From NCBI RefSeq assembly GCF_016808335.1, contig NC_053153.1, positions 18,797,033 to 18,861,032 on the forward strand: 64,000 nt of DNA, written 5' to 3'. Shown piece after piece: positions 56,714 through 64,000 of the stretch (positions are counted from its first letter, which is position 1; each line of letters begins with the position of its first letter). A model generated the notes under the pieces. The model was not told the DNA's origin and did not search any database. It saw only the letters and a program-made list of their open reading frames with translations. This DNA comes from Panicum virgatum. Lineage: Eukaryota > Streptophyta > Magnoliopsida > Poales > Poaceae. The translations under genes were made by a program, and so were the position numbers.

Positions 56714-57060
56714 CATTCTGGGAATCATGTAACCAAGGTTGGAGAGTATAAATAATACCCCTCCTTTTTCACTCTACCGTAATGTTATTTTTTTATGGCG
56801 AGTATAACATATATTTTTACGTTCCCACTTTGTTGTGCTAGCTCTCTATTTCACTTTGTGCTTGGGATTGATTAGTTCGAACCCAACAAGCAGTTTCCCC
56901 GGCCGTATTCTCGATATTGCCTTTTTTTTTATTTAAAACAAGAGAAAAATCCACGAGGTGCAGGTTGCACATACAAGCAGCGCGTTATGGCCAATGCTCG
57001 CTCGATCTTTTTCTAGGGCTTGGCCACAATGACTCGAGCAAGCAGAGCACCTCCGATGGA

Positions 57061-57224
57061 CAGTGTCGAATCTAACAAACACATCTAGAGTGGGCTAATC
57101 TCCCTTCTCATCTTCTTCCTTCTCTTTTTTTTCTACTTCTCTTCTTTTTCTTCATAATTTCTTCCTAAAAATAAATGGAAGGCTTAAGGGGTATCCATTA
57201 ATGTTGGGGAGGTAGCCCCCCCTG
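57061..57224. mobile_element. Short TIR element in duplication copy 2
   Basis: Inserted at CCGATGG, which is present once in copy 1 (near 52480) and twice here (57053-57059, 57225-57231). It starts CAGTGTCGAATCTAAC. The body (pyrimidine-rich, then GGCTTAAGGGGTATCCAT) matches 49861-50057. Confidence 0.75.
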
Positions 57225-57452
57225 CCGATGGCCACAAGAACATTCAGCAATCGACGCAGAGCCTGCCAACCGGGACTGGCCCATGACTCGCTGCTGCTCT
57301 TCCTACCGGTGGAATTTCGCTTCCTCCATGCTAGAGCTAGCTAGCACTACCACGAACAGGACATTAATTCCAGTGTAGTGTAGTGCAAAGATAGGCGGAC
57401 GACTCGAACAAAGGAAAAAATAAAATCGTAAAAAGGGAAAAAATAAAAGATA

Positions 57453-57710
57453 CTCCCTCCGTTCGGAAATGATCTACGTATTTTGACTAGGAAAAGTCAA
57501 ACTTTATAAACTTTGACTAATAATTAGTTAAATTATATGTATAATTAGTTTATAAAATTTATGTCAATACATATGTATTCAAAGAGGTTTTGAGATGACA
57601 TTGAGTTATTCGTAATTGACATTATATTCTGAGTGATTAATAAAAGTCAAACTTTACTTCGAATGACTTTCTCTAGTCAAAATATGTAGATCATTTCCGA
57701 ACGGAGGGAG
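57453..57710. mobile_element. Stowaway MITE, 258 bp, with paralogous empty site
   Basis: Terminal inverted repeats of about 40 bp are nearly perfect (CTCCCTCCGTTCGGAAATGA at each end) with TA duplicated (57451-57452, 57711-57712). Copy 1 of the duplication has the empty site AAAAGATAAACACG near 52890. The insertion therefore post-dates the duplication. Confidence 0.95.
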
Positions 57711-57824
57711 TACACGTTTACAACCCCTAGACAGACTAGGAGTAGGAGCCCAGGCTGACAGGCTCCAGGGCTTCTACTGATGACTATATACTGCTAGGTG
57801 AGTGCCTAGCTGTTACTATACGAA

Positions 57825-58073
57825 GTCTTTGTTTAGTTCTCTTCCAAATTCCAAAATTTTATAAGATTCCACAAATCCGCATTATATCGAATCTTTGAAC
57901 GCATGTATAAAATATTAAATATAGCTAAACAAAATAACTAATTAAACAGTTTGTCTATAATTTGCGAGACGAATTTTTTGAGCCGAGTTAACCCATAGCG
58001 GAATAATAATTACCAAATACAAACAAAATACTGCAGTACTTTACAGACTCATTTTTATGCATCTAAACAAGGC
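57825..58073. mobile_element. Tourist-like MITE
   Basis: Starts GTCTTTGTTTAGTTCTC and ends CATCTAAACAAGGC. Interior TATAATTTGCGAGACGAA matches the family. Present only in copy 2 of the segmental duplication. No clean 3-bp duplication. Confidence 0.7.
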
Positions 58074-58735
58074 AGAAGTACTCCTACGTGGGCTAGTAGC
58101 AGAATACTAGCTAGCGGCTGCGGCCTATCGAACCCGTCCATGGCGGTGGCGCTGCCAATGCCAAGGGCGTGGCCACCCACCCAATCGCCCGCTCGATTCG
58201 ATCGGGATGATGATGCCATCATCCAGTTTGGCCCCTGCCGACCGCCAGCACATGTCACCGCGCGTGCCGGCCCGGCGGCGCACGTCTCGTTGGCGGCGGC
58301 GGCGCGGCACGTCGTCACGTCGGCCGTGGGAGGGCGCGCGCGGCCGCGCCGGGTGCCGAACGTGTCGCCCGCGCGGCGGCGGGGCGCTGGCACACAAACA
58401 GGAGAACGGCTACCGTCGACGCACGCAAGCACGCGAGAGGTCGTTTCAGTTCGTGTGGGTTACGCGCGTCAACGCCGGCACCAGCGCAGCCAGCCTCTCG
58501 TCGACCGTCGCCGTGTCCGTGCGCGACCTGCCTTGGATTCTGCCGTGCCGTGTGCCGGCCATGCACCCGTTCGAGTTGTAACGTACCTGTGGGGGCCGGC
58601 AGCAGGGTGGCACGAAGCGACGAGCCGGCCGTTTTCGTTTACTGCCCAGTACCAGCAAAGCTCTGCCCCCTTTTCTCCAGCAGTGAGCCTGACGAGCGCC
58701 GCGCCTCTGATCGTTCGTTCACGCGCCGATCCCCT

Positions 58736-59820
58736 TGCGTTTCCTTGGAGCATCACACGATTCGGTCCCCAAATTCCCAGACGGACCAGTTGTCTCCTTT
58801 CACAAACATCACAAAATTCACCGTTGTTGGTAAAGCACGCGTTTTTTTTGGGTCAAGAACGGAACATCTTTTTACATTATTCCTTTTCCTTTCACAAAAA
58901 AACCAAACTTTACTAGTTGTAACGTGCCGGATCAGTTTATTCAATTTACGTTTGCTTGGACCAGTCACTCAGTCAAGAACGGACAAGCTAGCTAGAATGA
59001 TTGCGTCGCCTGCTTTCAATTTTTTTTTGAATGACTTCTAACGTCCCACAGGTTGGAGCGGACGGAAGGGAAACAATTACATGTTGGCTCCTTGTGAAAT
59101 CAGTAACGCAAAACAGACGTGGGTTGTTCCAAAGTGCCGGCGATAGGGAGCGCAAAAATTGAAAATTGGCACCTTTAAAATTTTGACATGGAAGATTTGT
59201 TAGGATTCTTTGAAATCAACAAATTTTAAAATCAACCGGTGCTATTATTCTGAAACACACATATCTCTATACATACCAATACCATACTGCTCTAAAAGCA
59301 CACTTTTTTTTTCTTCAAAAAAATTGCTGCTGAAAGACATGCATACAAAAGGATGTACAGTACAGCTACAGCACAACCCAAGTTTAAGCTCAGGACGTGG
59401 CCCATCTCTTGCTCCGGCTCTCTGACTCTCTCTCAGGGAACAACTGTTAGAAGCTTCTTTTACCCAAAGATTATGCCCGGACGCAGAGGAGCAAGGAGTC
59501 ACAACAAGAGGAGCCGCTCCAGGGGGAGCAACTTATGGCACAAAGCAAGGAGCAAAGAGTGGGCAACACGTACGTAGCATGGACAGGAACCTGTTCATGC
59601 AATCCAACCGCTCCATGTTCTTCGATCGGCCTGTGCTTCATGGGAGACTGGAGACAACCAAACACCTTTGGCATGGTTCGTGCTATTTTCACGACGGATT
59701 TATGAGTTATGACCATTGTCCGGCCGGGATTGCGATGATTTTGTTTGGTCTTGTAGTAATTCAACCAGAGTCTTGCTAACTGTTTTCAAATTTTAATGTA
59801 TCTTACTAGAAATCAGTGTA
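58736..59820. other. No supported gene
   Basis: About 1.1 kb beyond the duplication. Short frames only, none with a recognisable domain or splice pattern. Confidence 0.5.
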
Positions 59821-59829
59821 TTTCAAATT

Positions 59830-60452
59830 GGGAAAAGTCTAATTTTCACCCTCGAACTATCGCAAAAGTCTGATTTGCAACCTTCAACTACGAAACCGGA
59901 CAACATAAGCCATCCAACTGTCAAAACCGAACAAATTTGGCCCTTGGGTGGTTTTGAAGGTGGTTTTGCATTTAAAAAAATTAAATAAATCTAATTAGAT
60001 TTGAAAAATCAAAACTAATTCACTTTAAATCAGAAAAATATGAAACTAGTACCATTTTTTTTTCTAAAAATATAACATATCTATTATTGCTCCATTTGAA
60101 TCTTAGTTATTAAAAATAATATGCATAACTGCAAGTAGCCAAACATTATGAATATAAAAAAATTAGATTTGAATAGCTCACAAGTCATGTGACAATAGAT
60201 ATGTTACATTTTTAGAAAACTTTTGATACCCATCTCATAATTTTTTGACTTAAAATGAATTACTAATAAATTTTTTAGTGTAAAATTGAATATTTATAAT
60301 TCTCACAAAATTGAAAACCACCTTCAAAACCACCCCAGGGGCCAAATTTGCCCGGTTTTGACAGTTGGATGACCTATGTTGTCTGGTTTCGTAGTTGAAG
60401 GTTGAAAATCAGACTTTTGCGATAGTTCGAGGGTGTAAACCGAACTTTTTCC
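59830..60452. mobile_element. MULE-type MITE with long terminal inverted repeats, 623 bp
   Basis: The arms of about 145 bp (59830-59975 and 60305-60452) are inverted copies. They share CACCCTCGAACTATCGCAAA, CAACCTTCAACTACGAAACC and CATCCAACTGTCAAAACCG. A perfect 9-bp target duplication TTTCAAATT (59821-59829, 60453-60461) points to the Mutator superfamily. The AT-rich centre has no coding frame. Confidence 0.9.
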
Positions 60453-60612
60453 TTTCAAATTACACCAGTATTATAGACCTTGTTGAGAACATAATTTCTT
60501 TGATTTTGCAATACACTAGTATAAAAGTACTACTAGTATTTCAGCTATGTTGGCACACAAAGTTAGGCTATAGACATTTATCCAGAATGTTCAAGGCCAG
60601 AACTTTTCCTTA

Positions 60613-60957
60613 GGCCTTGTTTAGATCCCAAAATGTAAAATGCAAAAATTTTGTAAATCGCTTGCATGGTGTACTAAATGTAGTCGAAAAATAAATCGCA
60701 TTACACAAATGGATTGTAAATCACGAGACCAATCTAATGAGCCTAATTAGGATGTGATTAGACACTAAATTACTACAGTAGCGCTACAGTAACATACTCT
60801 AATGATGGATTAATTAGGCTCTTTAGATTCGTCTCGTAGTTTACAGACGATATCTGTAATTAGTTTTGTGATTAGTCTATATTTAATACTTCAAATATTG
60901 AAAATTCCCTCCCAAAAATATAAAAATGCAAAATGCAAAATGAATTAAACAAAACCT
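60613..60957. mobile_element. Tourist-like (PIF/Harbinger) MITE, 345 bp
   Basis: Starts GGCCTTGTTTAGATCCC, ends ATTAAACAAAACC, with TTA duplicated (60610-60612, 60958-60960). The interior shows the family palindrome around TAATGAGCCTAATTAGG and TTAATTAGGCTCTTTAGATTC. Confidence 0.88.
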
Positions 60958-60960
60958 TAA

Positions 60961-61961
60961 TCTAAAAAAATGTTAGCACATAAAGTAAGCATAGCAGACA
61001 ACAGGAAAAATAAGCACAAACTGTCTTGGAAAAGGCCTTCTCCACACGGATGTGCAATGTCCGAAGTCGATAAGGATCGTCATGATTAGTGATCCCATTC
61101 TCCTATGATCCTATCATAAGGAAGGTAGGTCTAGGTCCTACTGGGATGGCCCTATTCGATCTCTTGACTCTTGTACCTGATCCTACGTACGTGGTTTCAA
61201 TTCCTGCATTGCCTACGCCCTACGAGAGGCAGCACCTGCAAGCCTGCCAGCTACTCTACTCACAATTGTAAAACTTCAGGCCTAGTTTAGGATGCAGGAA
61301 TTTCAGACTGATAATGCATTTTTATATCTTGGGAATCTGATACTAGCTTGGGAAATTTGGCTTTCTTGCATTGGGATCAGATTGCTCTAGCCGGAGAAGC
61401 AACCAGTCCCAATTTCTGAGAGTTTCAGGTGCCAACCGGATCTCCCCGTCTCCAAAAGACATGGATCACTACCTAGCTCAGAGATATATTCCCTTGTCAG
61501 GCTCCATTTTTGGGTAAGTCACCTGAAGGAGACACTGCCTACACCTGAAGGGACCATACTCTCTGGAGAGAGCAATGATAGATGCTTTAGCACCTCCAAA
61601 AATTAGATCCAGTAAAACTTCAAGGAAACCTATCTGTAAATAAAAATCTGCCATTGATGATCATTACAAATAAATTGGAAAGAAACATTACTAGACGCTG
61701 ACGCAAATTCTGATAGATTGCGCAGCTGAGATTGAGTCGGTAGCCAACCAACATAGTCGTCAAGAACGGATCGGAACACAGCAAACAGATTTGTCCATAA
61801 TGCCTTGGCATCTGGCAGCATCAAGAAAGATTCAGAAAAAAAAGGGACTCTCTCATCAACGAGTTCTTAGAATCATCGGATGTTTTAAGGGCAGCCTCTA
61901 CGACCGATGGTCTGACACGGCTGCGTCAGGTCGATCCTGCTCCTGCAGTTGCTGCGGGCGA
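60961..61961 (-). other. Downstream region of the MYB gene
   Basis: Probably contains the 3'-UTR of the MYB gene (next to 61961, minus strand) and then intergenic DNA. No other gene is supported. Confidence 0.5.
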
Positions 61962-63915
61962 TCAGCAGATCCTGGACATGTTGCTCCAGTGGCAGACGCC
62001 GTCGAGGCCCCAGTCCTGGTCCGACGGGCTGGCGCCGCCGGCGACCGGCGGCAGGTCTACGCCGAGGTCGACGGTGGACGGGTCCTGGTCGTCGCTGCTG
62101 TGCTGCGAGGTCGAGCCGGAGTGGTTGGGCGCAGCTGCCGCCGGAGGCAGCGGCACCGGCACGGTCTCCGCCGCGTTGAGCCTCGGGATCATCATGTCGA
62201 ACAGCGTACCCATGTCGTCATCCCTATGCTGGCCATCCAATTTGTTCTCTGCAAGAAATTTGAAAATTCATGATGAGCTTTCTTGGATAAATTCATGATG
62301 CGAAATGCAGAACAAAGTGGCATGGGTTTTGCAGCTCAATTTGCTCCATGAAAGTTCATATTTGCACCAGAGTGTGCATATTCATGCAGAGGATAGATAA
62401 ATTAGTCCTGATTTGATTCTATTCTTCACTGATCATGAGAACCTCTCTAGTTATTAGTTAATGTCCAGAAAATATTCCTGGATATGATCGTGCTGATTTT
62501 GTTAAAAAAAAACTTGTGCAGAATATGACACCAATGTGACGTGGTGATATGGAAGTTAAGAAGCAATCATAGAAGCACGAAAAAGAAGCATATTAAATCT
62601 TGATTAGGTAAATGATAGATAAAGTGGTAGATGAAGTGAGGAAAGAAGAAAGGAAATAAAGGTGTTAAAGCACTTGGCGAGATAAGGTAAAGTAATGATG
62701 GAACAAGATCAAAGGCAGTCACTGTCTTGCAAGGACAAAAAGAAGGGAAAGCCCTCTGTAGACTGTACCCGCAGAAGCTTCTCAAACCTTAAAACTACCA
62801 AAAAGAAAAAAAAACAATGAAGATTCATCAGATTTTGCCCAGATCCTGAAGTAGTTTAATTCATCAGAGTTAATTTCACCAAGGCACACACACATTTATT
62901 CCTATCACGGGCAAGTAAGTGAAATCAGATTAACCAGATGGCGACACTATGTTAAAACTTTGTCCCTTCTGGCTTTTTCAAGAAGTTGGTGGCACCTCGC
63001 AAGAGAAAACAAACGGTGATTTTGGACGCACGAACGAAAAGACTCACGCTAATCTGGCGATTCACATCATAATCATGAGCATTTGTTCTCTTCTCCAGCA
63101 AAGCAACAAATCGAACTCCGAGTGCATCCAAAAAAGGGAAGGTGTGAGGAATGCTTCACACACGGCATGCACTACTCACCTCTGCCACCATGCCGCTCCA
63201 GGACAGCGCCGCCGCCATGGCGCTCGGCGTCTCCGTTCGCCGGGGCCAGCGATGGCGGGTCGACCTTGATGGCGTCGTGCAGCTCCTGCAGCATCTTCTC
63301 CAGGCTCGCCGCGTTCTGGTGCTGATGATCCGGCAGCGCTGCGCCGCCGCCGCCGGCGGCGGCGGCCGAGGTCGGCGGCATCGCCTGGCCGAATTGGTTT
63401 GAAGGGAGCTCCACTCTGGGGCCAGGGGACGGCGAGAGCGGCGCGAGCCTGCTCTGGTCGGTGCTGCGCACGCCGTAGCCGAGGGAGAGGTCCGGCGTGG
63501 CCGGGTGCAGCGGCCTGGTCGGCGTGGACGGGGACACGGGCGACGAGTGCGCGAACTGGAAGTACTGCGCGTTCCGCGCGAACGGCTTCGCCCACGGAGA
63601 CGACGGTGCCGAGAAGGGCGGCGGGGGGAGGAACTGCACCGCCGTCTGGCTCGTCGCGGCGAGCTGGCGAGCCAGGTCGAGCGGCGCCGGCCGGGAGCTG
63701 GTGTACCCGGTCGAGGCGGCGTCGAGCGCCTGGACATTGGCCGCGCCCGGCAGCTGCGGGGACGCCAGCGGCGAGAAGTCGTCGTAGCGGCAGCGCTTGG
63801 CGAGCGCGAGCTGGAGCTGCACCTCCGGCGGGTACACGGGCAGGCCGGCGCGCTGGCGGCGCTTGGTCCTCGTGTTCCAGTAGTTCTTGATCTCGTTGTC
63901 CGTCCTCCCCGGCAG
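61962..63915 (-). CDS. GAMYB-like R2R3-MYB transcription factor, 3' two exons (partial)
   Basis: The 5' part lies beyond the right edge. Exon 63180-63915 starts at an AG acceptor with LPGRTDNEIKNYWNTRTKRR, the end of the R3 DNA-binding repeat, then AGLPVYPPEV, the GAMYB-family signature. Exon 61962-62248 joins it across a 931-bp intron (donor AG|GTGAGT at 63179, acceptor TTGCAG before 62248) in the correct phase. It encodes the C-terminal DDDMGTLFDMMIP and NHSGSTSQHSSDDQ segments and ends with TGA at 61962. The visible part is about 340 residues. GAMYB proteins activate gibberellin-responsive genes in aleurone and anthers, in the nucleus. A miR159-like site at 63393-63413 suggests post-transcriptional control. 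DNA from 63916 to 64000 is intron. It could be GAMYB itself or a GAMYB-like paralogue. Confidence 0.92.
63393..63413 (-). promoter_or_regulatory. miR159 target site in the GAMYB-like mRNA
   Basis: The mRNA-sense site TGGAGCTCCCTTCAAACCAAT encodes ELPSNQ, the place where GAMYB genes carry their miR159 site. Against the standard plant miR159a sequence I count two mismatches (miRNA positions 1 and 6) and one G:U pair (position 20). The centre, where slicing happens, is fully paired. Confidence 0.85.
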
Positions 63916-64000
63916 CTGCGGGCGCGCACCAACCAGAGACAGAGACGCACGCGACACCGGTCACATCAAGAACTCGCAATAAACTAATCGAAGACGAAGT

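Larger units (their letters stand above)
56714..58735 (+). repeat. Segmental duplication, copy 2
   Basis: Direct copy of 51794-54151. It lacks the two insertions of copy 1. Instead it carries a short TIR element (57061-57224), a Stowaway MITE (57453-57710) and a Tourist-like MITE (57825-58073). The GC-rich end block (58130-58735) allows a 258-codon plus-strand frame from 58140. The matching frame in copy 1 is not conserved and no domain is recognisable. Confidence 0.9.

Noticed and set aside
58140..58916. 258-codon plus-strand ORF
   Set aside because: The frame is not preserved in the duplicate at 52998-54151, the composition is GC-driven and no domain is recognisable.
63156..63990. Other long frames over the MYB exon, on both strands
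   Set aside because: They are shadows of the GC-rich MYB exon. Only one frame carries the R3 motif and joins the last exon in phase.

Overview
The window looks like nuclear DNA of a grass, probably a panicoid or other PACMAD species. Evidence: CC-NBS-LRR-type leucine-rich repeats, spliced genes, Opie/Ji-type Sirevirus and RIRE2/Tat-type LTR retrotransposons, Tourist-like and Stowaway MITEs, a GAMYB-like gene with a miR159 site, and GC-rich monocot codon use in intact genes. I see no prokaryotic or organellar features. The species call is inference.

Layout. 1-13060: the LRR end of a disease-resistance gene, already broken by frameshifts, then split by a 10.1 kb Copia/Sirevirus element (2686-12811, 5-bp target duplication CAAAA). 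13061-17433: decayed repeats, a short hAT MITE and an old Copia pol remnant. 17434-31030: a CACTA-like end split by a 13.2 kb Ty3/Gypsy Tat element on the minus strand (17664-30834, duplication CATAG). That element has dual RNase H, two genes in antisense orientation, a six-unit hairpin array and a solo LTR inside integrase. 31507-33018: a hAT element carrying a Harbinger-transposase-like piece, and two Tourist-like MITEs. 33276-34538: an intact plastid site-2-protease-type metalloprotease gene. 35760-37661: a Sirevirus solo LTR on the minus strand (duplication TGAGG). 41950-46020: a MULE with long terminal inverted repeats and a broken transposase. 48214-49812: an intact single-exon CYP94-type P450. 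51794-54151 and 56714-58735: a direct segmental duplication in which each copy has insertions the other lacks. 59830-60957: a MULE-type MITE and a Tourist-like MITE. 61962-63915: the 3' part of a GAMYB-like MYB gene on the minus strand, with a miR159-like site.

Only three host genes look functional (S2P-type protease, P450, GAMYB-like), and the MYB gene runs off the window. Most other content is nested transposable elements. Target duplications and paralogous empty sites give exact boundaries for many of them. The transposon genes carry many stops consistent with C-to-T decay, as expected of methylated DNA. The best candidates for unusual biology are the antisense genes and hairpin array of the Tat element, the phased palindromes around the Sirevirus TATA box, and a WDDDLDDF-coding duplicated segment inside the MULE.
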